The notes below the pieces were generated by a model. That model ran no database searches and was not told the origin of the DNA. It was given only the letters and a program-made list of their open reading frames with translations. From the NCBI GenBank assembly GCA_017309115.1, contig JAFLEF010000004.1, forward strand, positions 62,001-126,000: DNA of 64,000 nt, in the 5' to 3' direction. Source of the DNA: Verrucomicrobiota bacterium (lineage in GTDB: Bacteria; Verrucomicrobiota; Verrucomicrobiia; Limisphaerales; UBA9464). Both the position numbers and the translations under genes were made by a program. Shown here piece after piece: positions 19,450 through 30,295 of this stretch; position 1 is the first letter of the stretch; every line of letters begins with the position of its first letter.

Positions 19450-19817
19450 ACCAAAACTCGACAGCAGGACGTACTCTGGTTCACCCGCAAATCCTTGGGC
19501 TCAGAGCTCTCCGATTCAAAAACCAGAACCGGCAACAATACAGATCAACAGGCGAATCCAGTACTCCCTGCCCAAATTCCGACAGGGAACGGTGGCTTAT
19601 TTGGTGCTTCGCAATCGATTTAGGAAACCTGTTCACTGGTGAGGTGAGGGATGGGCACGGTCTGGCGGCGTACCTTGCGCTAGGACCCAGAGCTATCAAA
19701 CCCGCTCCCACACGCAAGGGACGACAAACGTGAATTCGATTCATGATTTCGATTCACTGATTGTGATCCACTCATTGAAGAAGGTTAAGCTGGGGCACGG
19801 CGAGCGCTGGTTGGTTT
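19450..19817. other. 368-bp leader of the nitrate-assimilation operon
   Basis: No gene is seen. The last 90 bp hold an inverted repeat (separate entry). In systems where NasS/NasT controls nitrate genes the leader RNA carries paired hexaloop hairpins; I cannot assign such hairpins here by eye. Confidence 0.5.
19730..19757. promoter_or_regulatory. imperfect palindrome, candidate operator
   Basis: GTGAATTCGATTCATG followed by ATTTCGATTCAC is a 28-bp imperfect inverted repeat (GTGAAT...ATTCAC arms, central TCATGA) 60 bp before the first nitrate gene. The binding protein is unknown. Confidence 0.45.
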
Positions 19818-20900
19818 ATGGCTGTGATTACTACCGACTACGTAAACTCGACCAGACAGGACAGGAGTTCGCGTGCTGACGTCGTCCGGCTGGGATTTGT
19901 TCCTTTGACCGATTGTGCCCCCTTGGTAGTTGCCCGTGAGTTTGGACTGTTCGCCCGCCACGGGTTGACGGTGTCCTTGAGCCGCGAACTCGGTTGGGCA
20001 ACCGTCCGGAACAAGTTGGCCCACGGGGAACTCGATGCAGCACATGCCCCCTGCGGACTTCCGTTTGCCCTGCGCCTGGGACTCGGATGTCCGGCCACAG
20101 ACTGTGTCGCCTCCCTGGTCATTAATCTCAATGGAAACGGGATTACACTGAGCGCCGGGCTCGCCCATGATGGAGTTCACGATCTGACCACCCTTTCAGA
20201 GTTCATCCGACTCCACCGGCGCACCCGCCGCCTAGTGTTCGGGGTGGTCTCCCTGCACTCCACCCACGCGTGGCTACTCCGCTCCTGGTTAGTATCCGGG
20301 GGCATCAACCCTGAGGAAGACGTCCATTTGGTGGTCGTTCCGCCCCCGCAAATGGCGTCCCATATGGCCGCAGGAAATCTGGACGGTTTCTGTGTCGGGG
20401 AGCCTTGGAATTCCGTCGCGATTTCCCGGCGGGTCGGATGGTGCGCCGCCCTTAGCAGCAAGCTGTCGCCGGGGCACCCCGAAAAAGTCCTCGCCCTCCG
20501 GGGAAGTTTTGCCGAATCCGGCGACCGTCCCATGCGACTGACGGCTGCATTGCTCGAGGCTTGCATGCTGTGCGCCGATCCCGCGCACCGAGAGAGGATC
20601 CTCCAACTTCTCTCCCGAAGGGAATACCTGGGAATCCCCGTATCCCTCATCGCGCCCGCCCTGACCGAACGCTTCCCACGCGGGAACCGACGCGTGGAAC
20701 AAGTCCCGGATCTGCTCGTATTTCATCGAGACAAGTCCAACGACCCCAGCGCCGAGAAGGCGGGGTGGATTATCCGAAACATCTTCGAAGCCTCGATTCG
20801 CAACCGAATTACCCCGCTGGAACTGGGAAGAGTCTTTCGCTCCGACATCTTTTTCTCCGCTCAAGAATCCCTGCTTTCCCGACCCTGTCATGAAACGTAA
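19818..20900 (+). CDS. NasS-like cytoplasmic nitrate sensor (NrtA-fold)
   Basis: 360 residues with the NrtA/CmpA periplasmic-binding fold: 'LGFVPLTDCAPLVVAREFGLFARHGL', 'VVPPPQMASHMAAGNLDGFCVGEPWN'. It resembles the next gene product throughout but lacks a signal peptide or Tat motif, as in NasS, the cytosolic nitrate/nitrite sensor. Normally NasS holds the ANTAR antiterminator NasT; no nasT is in this window. First gene of the operon, overlapping nrtA by 11 bp. It could instead be a divergent transporter component. Confidence 0.7.
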   Translation: MAVITTDYVNSTRQDRSSRADVVRLGFVPLTDCAPLVVAREFGLFARHGLTVSLSRELGWATVRNKLAHGELDAAHAPCGLPFALRLGLGCPATDCVASLVINLNGNGITLSAGLAHDGVHDLTTLSEFIRLHRRTRRLVFGVVSLHSTHAWLLRSWLVSGGINPEEDVHLVVVPPPQMASHMAAGNLDGFCVGEPWNSVAISRRVGWCAALSSKLSPGHPEKVLALRGSFAESGDRPMRLTAALLEACMLCADPAHRERILQLLSRREYLGIPVSLIAPALTERFPRGNRRVEQVPDLLVFHRDKSNDPSAEKAGWIIRNIFEASIRNRITPLELGRVFRSDIFFSAQESLLSRPCHET

Positions 20901-22164
20901 AAATTCACTCAAGATGCGGCCCGTTGAATTGGGTCGCCGCTCCTTCCTCCGTCACTCGGCAACAGCGCTTCTGCTGTCCGGGGTCCCTACCGGTTGGGCG
21001 GGAAGATTGTTCGCCGATGATTCCCCCGAAACTGCCGACATTCGGTTTGGTATAATCGCACTGACCGACTGTTCGCCGTTCGTCATCGGCGCTGAGAAAG
21101 GGTTCTTCGCCAAACACGGCATCCGCCCCACGATTGCCAAGGGCGCCAACTGGGCCGCCATTCGCGACGCTCTCAGCAATGGGGACAATCAGGCGACACA
21201 CATGCTCTTGGGCATGCCCTTGGCCTCGTCCATGGGCCTGCTGGGATCCCCCAAAAAGCCCATGGTGATCCCATGGCTCGTCAATCGAAACGGGCAGGCC
21301 ATTTCGCTGAAAGCAGATCTGAAAGGCGCGGTGCAGGACGATCCCCGCGCTCTCAAGCCAATCGCAGACAAGGCGAAGTCTGCCGGGACACCGATGTCTT
21401 TCGCCATGACGTTCCCGCCGGGAACACACGCCATGTGGCTGCGGTACTTTCTCGGGGCGGGTGGGATCCACCCCGACCGTGACGTCTCCCTTCTCACCAT
21501 CCCACCTCCCCAAATGGTAGCCAACATGAAGATCGGGAAGATGGACGGCTTTTGTGTGGGTGAACCTTGGAACGCCCGCGCTGTAGCCGACGGAATCGGA
21601 TTCACCGCCATCACCAGCCAAAAGATCTGGCCGGACCATCCGGAGAAGGTCTGCGCCTTCACCGCAGAATTCGCCGACAAAAACCCCAGGACAGTGAAGG
21701 CAATTCTGAAGGGTCTGCACGAGGCCAGTGTCTGGCTCGATAATCCGTCGAACCGCGCGGAACAGTGCGAAATCGTCAGTCGTCCCGCCTATATCAACTG
21801 CCCGCGCGAGATTATTTTCGGTCGGCTCGGTGGAACGTACGACATGGGTGATGGGCGCACCTTTCAAGATGACCACCCCATGATTTTTAGCGTGCGCAAC
21901 TGCAACTATCCCCAGCCCAAATACGCCAAGTGGTGGCTGAGCCAGTTCCGCCGTTGGGGCATGGTTCAAGGCGCGCCGGACTATGAAGGCGTCGCGCGCA
22001 CGGTGTTTCGTCCCGACCTTTTCTCGGATGCAATGAAGGAACTTGGGGTAACGCCGGCCGGGCCCGATAACCGCCCCGAAACCCTCTTCGATGGAAAAAC
22101 GTTCGATCCCGGCCAACCGGAGGCCTATGCAGCCAGCTTCGAAGTTCATTCCCGCAAAGACTGA
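20890..22164 (+). CDS. nrtA: nitrate ABC transporter substrate-binding protein
   Basis: 424 residues. A Tat signal (about 10-45) with 'GRRSFLRHSATALLL' directs folded export. Mature sequence has the family signatures 'FGIIALTDCSPFVIGAEKGFF', 'GANWAAIRDALSNGDNQATHML', 'PPQMVANMKIGKMDGFCVGEPWN' and a long C-terminal extension ('DDHPMIFSVRNCNYP') usual for NrtA. It binds nitrate (possibly nitrite) in the periplasm for NrtBCD. Confidence 0.93.
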   Translation: MKRKNSLKMRPVELGRRSFLRHSATALLLSGVPTGWAGRLFADDSPETADIRFGIIALTDCSPFVIGAEKGFFAKHGIRPTIAKGANWAAIRDALSNGDNQATHMLLGMPLASSMGLLGSPKKPMVIPWLVNRNGQAISLKADLKGAVQDDPRALKPIADKAKSAGTPMSFAMTFPPGTHAMWLRYFLGAGGIHPDRDVSLLTIPPPQMVANMKIGKMDGFCVGEPWNARAVADGIGFTAITSQKIWPDHPEKVCAFTAEFADKNPRTVKAILKGLHEASVWLDNPSNRAEQCEIVSRPAYINCPREIIFGRLGGTYDMGDGRTFQDDHPMIFSVRNCNYPQPKYAKWWLSQFRRWGMVQGAPDYEGVARTVFRPDLFSDAMKELGVTPAGPDNRPETLFDGKTFDPGQPEAYAASFEVHSRKD

Positions 22165-22179
22165 GAGCACACGTTTCGT

Positions 22180-23049
22180 ATGAATTCCACGAGTCTACCT
22201 GTCACCGCGTCCCCCATTTCCACGGCCCCAGCCTCTCATCCGATCCGTGCCGGAATTTACCGCTGGTTCTCCCGGTTGGATTGGTTCCTTCTACCCTTCG
22301 CGGGCGGGGCGGCGGTTCTCGCCCTGTGGTACCTCTCCAGCGCCACCTGGGCGAAGGACCTGCCGAATCCCACCCAGACTTGGATCGCGAGCAAACCTTA
22401 TATCGTCGAGCCCTTCGCCAAACGCGGCGAACTCGACCAGGGCATCCTAAGGTTTACCTGGTTGTCCCTGATCCTGGTGGCCAAGGGCTACGCCATCGCC
22501 TTGGTGATCGGCACCCCCCTCGGATTCCTCCTGGGCATCTCACCCCTGTTCACCCGCGCCCTCGATCCCATCATCCAGGTGCTACGTCCAGTGTCTCCGC
22601 TCGCCTGGCTCCCCCTCGGAATGATTCTTTTCGGAGGATGGAAGGGCGCCAACGTCAGTGAACTGGCCGCCCTGTTCACGATTTCACTCTGCGCCATGTG
22701 GCCCACGGTGCTGAATACCGCCGTCGGAGTCCGGGCCATTCCCCAAGACTATATGAACGTTGCCCGGGTTTTAAAGTTGTCTCGGTGGAAGACGCTTACC
22801 AAGGTCATGATACCGGCCACCCTTCCCTACATGTTCACCGGATTCCGGCTCAGCCTGGGCATTGCCTGGCTGGTGATAGTGGCGGCGGAAATGTTGACGG
22901 GCCGGCCGGGAATCGGCGGGTTCCTCTGGCAACAGTATAACGCCTTGATCTACGAGCAGATTATCCTGTGCATCCTTACAATCGGCTTGGTCGGATTCAT
23001 TTTGGATCGCCTGATGAGTGTGGTGGAACGGCGATTCCGTTCTGTCTGA
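22180..23049 (+). CDS. nrtB: nitrate ABC transporter permease
   Basis: 289 residues, about six membrane helices. The EAA-loop region 'DYMNVARVLKLSRWKTLTKVMIPATLPYMFTGF' and 'RLSLGIAWLVIVAAEML' match NrtB/SsuC-type permeases. Starts 15 bp after nrtA. Confidence 0.92.
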   Translation: MNSTSLPVTASPISTAPASHPIRAGIYRWFSRLDWFLLPFAGGAAVLALWYLSSATWAKDLPNPTQTWIASKPYIVEPFAKRGELDQGILRFTWLSLILVAKGYAIALVIGTPLGFLLGISPLFTRALDPIIQVLRPVSPLAWLPLGMILFGGWKGANVSELAALFTISLCAMWPTVLNTAVGVRAIPQDYMNVARVLKLSRWKTLTKVMIPATLPYMFTGFRLSLGIAWLVIVAAEMLTGRPGIGGFLWQQYNALIYEQIILCILTIGLVGFILDRLMSVVERRFRSV

Positions 23050-23174
23050 CCATATAATTCCCCGATCAACGCCAGGGGAACCGCCATGGCGATTCCCTCC
23101 TCCGGCGACAGCGCTGGCCGAATACGGAGCAGACCGGACGAATCCATTGATCGCCCCCTCAACTAAACCCAGTT

Positions 23175-24083
23175 ATGCCACTGCTTGAACTCAAACAGGT
23201 TTCCAAACGCTTCGGCGATGCTTCCGTTCTCAACGAAGTGAACCTTTCTGTGGAGGAGGGTGAGTTCGTCGCCATTATCGGATACAGCGGATCCGGGAAA
23301 ACGACGTTGGTGTCGATTCTCGCCGGATTGCTGGCGCCAGATTCCGGCACGGCCCTTTTCGATGGGCGAGCGATCGAAGGCCCCGGGCCCGAACGCGGAC
23401 TCGTCTTTCAGAACTACAGCCTCCTCCCTTGGCTGACCGTGGTGGAGAACGTGGCCCTCGCCGTGGATCAATTGCATCCCGACTGGTCCGACAGCCAACG
23501 TTCGGCTCACACCGACCGATACGTCTCCATGGTCAATCTTGCGGCGGCGCGGGACAAACGCCCGGCGGAACTGTCCGGTGGAATGCGCCAGCGGGTCAGC
23601 GTGGCGCGCGCGCTTGCGATGAGCCCGCGGGTCCTGCTCCTGGATGAACCTTTGAGCGCGCTGGATGCCCTGACCCGGGCGACGCTGCAGGACGAAATCG
23701 CGCGTCTTCGTCGGGAACAAAACCAGACCATTGTATTGATCACCAACGATCCAGATGAAGCCCTTCTGCTGGCCGATCGGGTCATCCCACTGACCCGCGG
23801 GCCGGGGGCAACGCTTGGTCCCGGAGTTCCCATCCCCCTTCCCCACCCGCGCGACCGTCGCTCCTTAACCCACGACCCCATGTTCCAGCGGCTCCGGCGC
23901 GAGGTGATCGCCTCCCTACTTTCGGTCGCCGCCCGCACCACCACTTCGTTGAGCAAAGATTTGATTCTTCCGAATCTCGAACCGGAAGACCTGGAGCGAC
24001 CCCGGAGTTGGAGTACCCGGTCCGGACCTGTGCGCCTTCAGGAGCGGCGCACCGTGACCGTCCCCGCTCCGACGGACGATTGA
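23175..24083 (+). CDS. nrtC: nitrate ABC transporter ATPase (first of two)
   Basis: 302 residues. Walker A '[10 protein letters not shown]', Q loop '[12 protein letters not shown]', signature '[16 protein letters not shown]', Walker B '[14 protein letters not shown]'. The signature and 'PWLTVVENV' are typical of NrtC/D and SsuB/TauB. It lacks the fused NrtA-like domain of cyanobacterial NrtC; the ~60-residue tail is Arg/Thr-rich. The H loop position reads '[12 protein letters not shown]' (Asn where His is usual), so this subunit may have a degenerate ATP site. A 125-bp non-coding gap separates it from nrtB. Confidence 0.88.
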   Translation: MPLLELKQVSKRFGDASVLNEVNLSVEEGEFVAIIGYSGSGKTTLVSILAGLLAPDSGTALFDGRAIEGPGPERGLVFQNYSLLPWLTVVENVALAVDQLHPDWSDSQRSAHTDRYVSMVNLAAARDKRPAELSGGMRQRVSVARALAMSPRVLLLDEPLSALDALTRATLQDEIARLRREQNQTIVLITNDPDEALLLADRVIPLTRGPGATLGPGVPIPLPHPRDRRSLTHDPMFQRLRREVIASLLSVAARTTTSLSKDLILPNLEPEDLERPRSWSTRSGPVRLQERRTVTVPAPTDD

Positions 24084-24108
24084 ACGAACACCGCCTGTCG
24101 ACAACCTC

Positions 24109-24933
24109 ATGAGCGCCTACGCCGAACTCTTTAACCTCACCAAAACATATCCTTCTCCGCAAGGGGACCGGGTCATCGTCCGTAATTTCAATCTGACGAT
24201 TGCACAAGGGGAATTCGTCACGTTGATCGGCCATTCGGGGTGTGGGAAATCCACAGTACTCTCAATGGTGGCCGGACTGAGTCCGATTAGTTCGGGCGGA
24301 CTGATCCTCGCAGGCCGCGAACTCACCGGCCCCGGCCCCGACCGCGGCGTGGTGTTTCAGTCGCCGTCACTGTTGCCCTGGCTGACCGCCTTCGAGAACG
24401 TCATGCTGGGGATCAACCAAGTATTCTTCACGGCGCCACTCTACGAGCGAAAACAGATCGCAGAGTATTACCTCAGCGTGGTCGGCCTCGCGGACTGCAT
24501 GCACCGGCGGCCAAGGGAACTGAGTCAAGGCATGCGGCAGCGGGTGGGGATCGCCCGGGCGTTTGCACTGAAACCAAGAATGCTGCTCCTGGACGAGCCT
24601 TTCGGAATGCTGGACGCCCTGACCCGCTACGAGCTCCAAGCCGTGCTGCTGGAACTCTGGAGGAAGAACCGAATTGCAACACTCATGGTCACCCACGACG
24701 TCGACGAGGCTCTCTACCTTAGTGACCGGGTGATCTGCATGACCGACGGGCCTGCGGCGGAAGTGGGTGACATTGTTCCGGTGAATTTTCCTCGTCCCCG
24801 GGATCGTGCCTCGGTCATGGAACACCCCGACTACGACCCGCTCCGCGAACGACTGATTGAGTTTCTGGAGATCCACGCTCACCGCCGTCCCTCCGTCGTT
24901 CCGGGGGACCGGACCGTCGCTCTCGCCGCATGA
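24109..24933 (+). CDS. nrtD: nitrate ABC transporter ATPase (second)
   Basis: 274 residues. Walker A '[10 protein letters not shown]', Q loop '[16 protein letters not shown]', signature '[16 protein letters not shown]', Walker B '[14 protein letters not shown]', H loop '[16 protein letters not shown]' intact. Its start is 26 bp past the previous gene and its stop overlaps the next start (ATGA). Confidence 0.92.
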   Translation: MSAYAELFNLTKTYPSPQGDRVIVRNFNLTIAQGEFVTLIGHSGCGKSTVLSMVAGLSPISSGGLILAGRELTGPGPDRGVVFQSPSLLPWLTAFENVMLGINQVFFTAPLYERKQIAEYYLSVVGLADCMHRRPRELSQGMRQRVGIARAFALKPRMLLLDEPFGMLDALTRYELQAVLLELWRKNRIATLMVTHDVDEALYLSDRVICMTDGPAAEVGDIVPVNFPRPRDRASVMEHPDYDPLRERLIEFLEIHAHRRPSVVPGDRTVALAA

Positions 24934-26735
24934 AAATCGTCCCGTGCCTTCCGGACAATGCCCCGTTCACCCCCGAACAACGGGCGTGGGTGAATGGTTA
25001 TCTGGCCGGACTGTTTGTGAACCTTAATGGAACCTCGACCGAGCCCACTTCGAGTTCCCCCGCTACGCCCTCAGAGAAGCGCCCGCTCCGAATCGCCTTT
25101 GGCTCGCAGACCGGATCCGCCCAGGGGATTGCCCGCCGGATCGCCACCGAAGCCACACGACGGGGCTTCACCACCAAGGTTAGCGAGTTGAACGCGCTGG
25201 CCGCAGCGGAACTCCGCCACGACACGCCGTGCATCCTCGTCACCAGCACCTGGGGGGATGGAGATCCCCCGGACAATGCGGCGGACTTCTGGAACCGGAT
25301 CAGTCAGGAGGCCGCACCGAGCTTGGAGGGAGCCTCCTATGCGGTCCTCGGACTGGGCGATCGGAACTACCCAGACTTTTGCGGAGCGGCGAAGAAAATT
25401 GATGAACGCCTGACCCAGTTGGGCGCGGTGCGGCTCGGTCCCCGGGGCGAATGCGATACTGACTACGAGGCCGATGCCGCCCGATGGATCGACTCACTTT
25501 GGAAACACCTCGCCCAGTCCGAACGGTCGTTGGACCTCAACAGCCCCGACCCAAGTCCCCGCCCAACCGATTCTTTGCCCGCCACGACGTCAGCTAAGCC
25601 GACTCCAGGAGTTTCCCGCACCAATCCATTTCCTGCCCGGTTAAAGGTTAATCGCCGCCTCAATGGGATCGGCTCTGAGAAGGATACCCGGCACTTCGAG
25701 ATCACCCTCGACGGCTCCGAATTAACCTACGAAGCAGGGGATGCCCTGGGGGTTCGTCCGATGAACTGCCCTGCCCTGGTGGAAGAACTGCTCGCTGTCC
25801 TGAGATTCAGCGGCGAGGAACCCGTGGCTCTTCCTACGGGCGCCACCACCCGAATCCACGCGGCATTGCTTTCATCCCTGGCTCTGACCTCCCCTGGACC
25901 CGGATTGGTCCGGGAAGCGGCAACGCGTTCCCGCAACACTGACCTGCTCGCCCTTCTGGAACCCGGAAGAAAGGCGGATCTGGACGCTTGGCTCTATGGA
26001 CGCGATGTAATCGACTTAATTCGGGCCTGCCCGGGCGCGGGGTTCTCCCCTTCCGAATGGGCCGGACTCCTTCGACCTCTCCAGCCCAGGCTCTACTCGA
26101 TTTCGTCCTCTCCGAAGGCCAATCCGGGTGAGGTCCACCTCACCGTAGCGACCGTGCGCTACGAAGCCCACGGACGGCAGCGCAAGGGAGTGTGTTCTGG
26201 ATGGCTCGCGGATCGCGTTATTCCGGGGGAGACCGCTGTACCGGTGTTCATCCAGACCGCCCACGGATTCCGACTGCCGAAGGACCCGGCACTGCCGGTC
26301 ATCATGGTCGGACCCGGCACCGGCATCGCTCCGTTCCGCGCCTTCCTCCAAGAACGGCGCGCCACGGGCGCAACCGGGAAGAACTGGCTCTTCTTCGGCG
26401 ACCAGCGCCGCAGCTGCGACTTCCTCTATGCCGACGAACTGACGACCTGGGCCGACGACGGGTTCTTGACGCATCTCGACCTCGCATTCAGCCGGGACCA
26501 GGCGGAAAAAGTTTACGTGCAGACGCGGATCGCGGAGCGGGCCTCCGAACTCTGGTCGTGGCTGGAAGCCGGCGCTCATTTCTACGTATGCGGGGACGCC
26601 CGGCGTATGGCTCGAGACGTGGACGCCGCGCTGCATGCACTGATTGCTGCGGCGGGCGGACGAACCCCTGAACAGGCGTTAGAGTACGTCGCTGGGCTAA
26701 AGGCTGCGCATCGGTACCAACGCGACGTCTATTGA
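24930..26735 (+). CDS. NADPH-dependent diflavin reductase (CysJ-like)
   Basis: 601 residues. A flavodoxin FMN domain (about 50-195: '[14 protein letters not shown]', '[12 protein letters not shown]', 'GLGDRNY'), then FAD-binding ('RLYSISSSP') and NADP domains ('[17 protein letters not shown]', '[13 protein letters not shown]', '[16 protein letters not shown]', final 'YQRDVY'). This is the architecture of sulfite reductase flavoprotein CysJ. Inside a nitrate operon and directly before nirA it most likely supplies electrons from NADPH to the nitrite reductase, or to the nitrate reductase. The N-terminal '[17 protein letters not shown]' segment resembles the N-terminus of NirA-type proteins. Confidence 0.92.
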   Translation: MKIVPCLPDNAPFTPEQRAWVNGYLAGLFVNLNGTSTEPTSSSPATPSEKRPLRIAFGSQTGSAQGIARRIATEATRRGFTTKVSELNALAAAELRHDTPCILVTSTWGDGDPPDNAADFWNRISQEAAPSLEGASYAVLGLGDRNYPDFCGAAKKIDERLTQLGAVRLGPRGECDTDYEADAARWIDSLWKHLAQSERSLDLNSPDPSPRPTDSLPATTSAKPTPGVSRTNPFPARLKVNRRLNGIGSEKDTRHFEITLDGSELTYEAGDALGVRPMNCPALVEELLAVLRFSGEEPVALPTGATTRIHAALLSSLALTSPGPGLVREAATRSRNTDLLALLEPGRKADLDAWLYGRDVIDLIRACPGAGFSPSEWAGLLRPLQPRLYSISSSPKANPGEVHLTVATVRYEAHGRQRKGVCSGWLADRVIPGETAVPVFIQTAHGFRLPKDPALPVIMVGPGTGIAPFRAFLQERRATGATGKNWLFFGDQRRSCDFLYADELTTWADDGFLTHLDLAFSRDQAEKVYVQTRIAERASELWSWLEAGAHFYVCGDARRMARDVDAALHALIAAAGGRTPEQALEYVAGLKAAHRYQRDVY

Positions 26736-26754
26736 TTGCGACCCCCCAACCAAA

Positions 26755-28530
26755 ATGCTCACCGAGATTTCCGGTCAGAAGCTCACCACCGAGCAAACCG
26801 CCTACCTCGACGGACTCTTCGCAGGTCTGCGCAATCGGGGTCTCACTTTCAGCGATGTGGAACCGAATCCGGCGGCTGTCCTTCGAACTCCTCCGACGGA
26901 AGACCTGATTCCCGAGGAGCGCATCAAACGGGAACTGCATCCCCTGGACACCTATCCCTCACTGCTGCAGCACGCCGCATCCAATCAGGCCCCGGACCGG
27001 GAAAACACGTTCCGCTTTAAGTGGCACGGCCTTTTTTTTCTGACTCCGAATCGGGAGGCCTACATGGCCCGCCTTCGCATTCCCGGCGGACGCCTGCACA
27101 GTTTTCAACTGAGGGAACTGGCCAACATCGCGGAGGCGTTAACAACGGGGTACATCCAGATCACGACCCGCGCCAACCTCCAAATACGACTCATTCAGCC
27201 CAAGGATACCGTCGAGTTCGTGAGGCGAATCCAGGGCATCGGACTTCACACCCGGGGCGCCGGCGCGGACAACATTCGCAACCTAACCTGCGACCCGACG
27301 AGCGGGGTGGATCCGAACGAGTTGATCGAGACCCTGCCGTTGGTGGAATCCCTCGGGCAACTCATTCTCAATCATCGCGAATTCTACGACCTCCCCCGCA
27401 AGTTCAACATTGCCTTCCACGGCGGCGGCTCGATCCCGACCGTGGAGGACACCAACGACATCGGCTTCAAAGCCGTGCGGGTCGAAGCCTCGACGCCACC
27501 CGTCGGTTTAATGTCCACCCATGGTGTTCTCGTTACCGAAGAGATTGCCAGCGGCGTGTACTTTCGATGTTCCTTGGGAGGAGCAACCGGTCACAAAGCG
27601 TTCGCCCGCGATCTCGGCGTGCTGATCCGACCCGAGGAGATCCTCGAGGTGACCTCTGCCCTGCTTCGAGTTTACATCACCAACGGAAATCGGAACGACC
27701 GAAAGCGGGCGCGGCTCAAACACCTGCTCGAAAGCTGGAGTCTGGAGAGATATCTAGTCGCCACCGAGACCCTCCTGGGTCGCCCCCTCCTACGAATTCC
27801 TGCGGGAGCGACGTGGGTGGCCCCCACTGTTACTCCCCGCCCTCACCCCCAGGTGGGCGTCTGTCCCCAGAAACAGTCCGGATTCCACTGGATCGGCGCC
27901 AACGTTCCAGTAGGTCAAATGACGTCCCGACAACTTCGGCGCCTTGCGGAAATCGCAGACCTGTATGGAAGTGGTCAGGTTCGCCTCACCGTCTGGCAGA
28001 ACTTTGTGCTGACCGACGTCCCTGATGCCTTCGTCGAAACCGCCAAGAAGGCGCTCGCCCGAATCGGCTTCGGCTGGCGTCAGTCCAATGTTGGAAGCGG
28101 TGTCATCGCCTGTACGGGGAACAGCTACTGCAAGTTCGCTAGCGCGGACACCAAGGGACATGCGCTGGATCTGATCCGCTGGCTAGAACGCCGGCTGGAG
28201 CTGGACCAACCCATCAACATCCACCTGACCGGATGCCCGAACTCCTGCGCCCAGCACTACATGGGGGATCTCGGCCTGCTTGGAACCAAGGTAAAGGTCG
28301 GCGGCGAGTCCGTACCGGGCTATCACGTTTTTGTAGGCGGGGGATTTGGAGACCGGCAGGCGGTGGGCCGGCAGCTGTTCACCGGAGTGAGCGCGACCCA
28401 ACTCAACACCACCGTCGAGCGAATTCTAAAGAACTTCCTGCGGCATCGGACCCCCGGCGAAGCATTTCAGACGTTCACCGCGCGTCACGACCTCCGCCAG
28501 CTCCAGGAACTCCTCGGGGACGAGACCTGA
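26755..28530 (+). CDS. nirA: sirohaem nitrite reductase (NirA type)
   Basis: 591 residues, two ferredoxin-like plus two sirohaem/4Fe-4S domains. N-terminal 'FKWHGLFFLTPNREAYMARLRIPGG' and 'ITTRANLQIRLI' are NirA motifs. Cluster ligands are C-x5-C in 'CTGNSYCKFA' and C-x3-C in 'TGCPNSCAQHYMGDLGLLG'. Reduces nitrite to ammonium. The paired diflavin reductase makes it NADPH-linked in practice. A sulfite reductase assignment is possible from motifs alone but the operon argues for nitrite. Confidence 0.92.
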   Translation: MLTEISGQKLTTEQTAYLDGLFAGLRNRGLTFSDVEPNPAAVLRTPPTEDLIPEERIKRELHPLDTYPSLLQHAASNQAPDRENTFRFKWHGLFFLTPNREAYMARLRIPGGRLHSFQLRELANIAEALTTGYIQITTRANLQIRLIQPKDTVEFVRRIQGIGLHTRGAGADNIRNLTCDPTSGVDPNELIETLPLVESLGQLILNHREFYDLPRKFNIAFHGGGSIPTVEDTNDIGFKAVRVEASTPPVGLMSTHGVLVTEEIASGVYFRCSLGGATGHKAFARDLGVLIRPEEILEVTSALLRVYITNGNRNDRKRARLKHLLESWSLERYLVATETLLGRPLLRIPAGATWVAPTVTPRPHPQVGVCPQKQSGFHWIGANVPVGQMTSRQLRRLAEIADLYGSGQVRLTVWQNFVLTDVPDAFVETAKKALARIGFGWRQSNVGSGVIACTGNSYCKFASADTKGHALDLIRWLERRLELDQPINIHLTGCPNSCAQHYMGDLGLLGTKVKVGGESVPGYHVFVGGGFGDRQAVGRQLFTGVSATQLNTTVERILKNFLRHRTPGEAFQTFTARHDLRQLQELLGDET

Positions 28531-28532
28531 CC

Positions 28533-30269
28533 ATGTCGTCCCTGCCCAAAGCCCCTCACACCGTCCCGGCCGGCCTGGAAACACTGGTTGACGCCCTGAT
28601 CGCTGACCAACAGCGCCTGACCGCAGTAGAGCGATTCTCGCAACGTCACCTGGGAAATGATCGTCCGGCCCTGGAAACCCACTACCGCGACCTCATTCCG
28701 TTGAGTCTGCCCCGCCCAGGCGAGCAATACGCGTTTGAGGTGGATCTCGACCGGTGCTCCGCCTGCAAAGGATGTGTGACGGCCTGCCATTCGCTCAATG
28801 GCCTGGACGACGGGGAGAGCTGGAGGAGCGTCGGCTTCCTCATCGGCGAACAAGTCGTACCTTCCGGGACGGACTTGGGAGCTGCAGACACGCGCCAGTC
28901 AAACCCCAGGAACACAGCCGCAGTTGGGCGATCCAACCGCGTAATTCCGCTCCAGCAAACCGTCACGACCGCCTGCCATCATTGTGCCGACCCCGCCTGT
29001 CTCAATGGCTGTCCGGTCCTGGCCTACGACAAGGATCCTCTGACCGGAATTGTCCGGCATTTGGATGACCAGTGTATCGGCTGCAGCTATTGCATTCTGA
29101 AGTGTCCTTACGAAGTGCCGCAGTTCTCGAAGCGCCTGGGTATCGTCCGGAAGTGTGACCTCTGCCACGACCGCCTGGCCGAAGGTGAGGCGCCCGCCTG
29201 CGTCCAGGCCTGCCCCAGCGAAGCCATTCGGATCACCACCGTCCGCCCTCGGGAATTGGAGATCCGCTTTCGGGAATCCGCTGGCACCGAATGCTGGCTG
29301 CCGGATGCCCCTGACCCGACCCTTTCCGTGCCGACGACCCAGTATCGGACAGCGCACTCGCCGGTCACGTTGCGAGCCGCCGACCACGGTCGGCCCCAAC
29401 CCGCCGCACTTCACGCCCCGTTGGTGATCATGCTGGTGTTGACCCAAGCCGGGCTGGGTGGACTCGTGGCTTCATCCCTCCACGCGGGCGAGTACTTCGC
29501 TTTCCTCGCCGGACTGGGGTCTAGTTTGGTCCTCGTTCTCGGACTGGTCGCCAGCGTGTTCCATCTGGGGCAACCCAAAAAAGCCTGGCGAATCTGGATG
29601 GGTTGGCGAACGAGCTGGCTGAGCCGGGAGGCCCTCATTCTCGGAACGGCTTCCGGCTTCGCCCTCCTCGCTGTCGTCTGGATGGGGTCGCTTCTCCCCG
29701 ACGTTCCCAACATTCTCGCGCCCGGGATCGGACTCCTGCGGGTCGCTCTGGCACCCATGCCACTGGTTACGTTGCCGGCCCTTTTGATCGGGATCACCGG
29801 CGCCTCGGTCGCTGCTCAATCCATGGTGTACGCCGATACGGGACGCGCCTTCTGGGCGTTGCGGCACACCGCACCTCGTTTCGCTGGCACCACCATTGTG
29901 CTCGGTCTGGCGACGCTTTGGGTGCTCCAACCTAACCCGTTCCTCGGGCTCCTTCTGGCCTCCGCCACCGGACTCAAACTCGCCATGGAAGTTGCCTTAC
30001 TGAAACACGCCGACTCCGACGACGATCGCTGGACTGCCCTCCGCCGCACCGCCGCCCTACAGCGGGGTCCACTCCGACCGTTGCTCGCCCTGCGCCTGTT
30101 GCTGGGTTTTTTGGGCGGAATGCTCCTCCCCTTCGGAATCTGGGTAAGCGCCATCGGTCCCATGGGCTCGGGAGCCGTGATTCTGACATTGTTGCTCGCT
30201 GAACTCCTGGAGCGGGCGTTGTTCTTCCTCTCCGTTTCTCCCGATACCATGCCCGGACTTCCCGAATAG
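28533..30269 (+). CDS. fused DmsB-DmsC-like electron-transfer and membrane-anchor protein
   Basis: 578 residues from ATG 28533, two bases after nirA. About residues 60-240 hold four 4Fe-4S cysteine groups: '[12 protein letters not shown]', '[14 protein letters not shown]', '[16 protein letters not shown]', 'CDLCHD...CVQACP'. About 290-570 form eight or so membrane helices of the DmsC type ('[27 protein letters not shown]'). In Enterobacteria DmsB and DmsC are separate subunits of DMSO reductase; here they are one chain next to an assimilatory-type nitrate reductase, so it probably carries electrons from the quinone pool to that enzyme. Confidence 0.9.
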   Translation: MSSLPKAPHTVPAGLETLVDALIADQQRLTAVERFSQRHLGNDRPALETHYRDLIPLSLPRPGEQYAFEVDLDRCSACKGCVTACHSLNGLDDGESWRSVGFLIGEQVVPSGTDLGAADTRQSNPRNTAAVGRSNRVIPLQQTVTTACHHCADPACLNGCPVLAYDKDPLTGIVRHLDDQCIGCSYCILKCPYEVPQFSKRLGIVRKCDLCHDRLAEGEAPACVQACPSEAIRITTVRPRELEIRFRESAGTECWLPDAPDPTLSVPTTQYRTAHSPVTLRAADHGRPQPAALHAPLVIMLVLTQAGLGGLVASSLHAGEYFAFLAGLGSSLVLVLGLVASVFHLGQPKKAWRIWMGWRTSWLSREALILGTASGFALLAVVWMGSLLPDVPNILAPGIGLLRVALAPMPLVTLPALLIGITGASVAAQSMVYADTGRAFWALRHTAPRFAGTTIVLGLATLWVLQPNPFLGLLLASATGLKLAMEVALLKHADSDDDRWTALRRTAALQRGPLRPLLALRLLLGFLGGMLLPFGIWVSAIGPMGSGAVILTLLLAELLERALFFLSVSPDTMPGLPE

Positions 30270-30295
30270 CGTCCCTCGCCGATTCCCCAGCGCCC

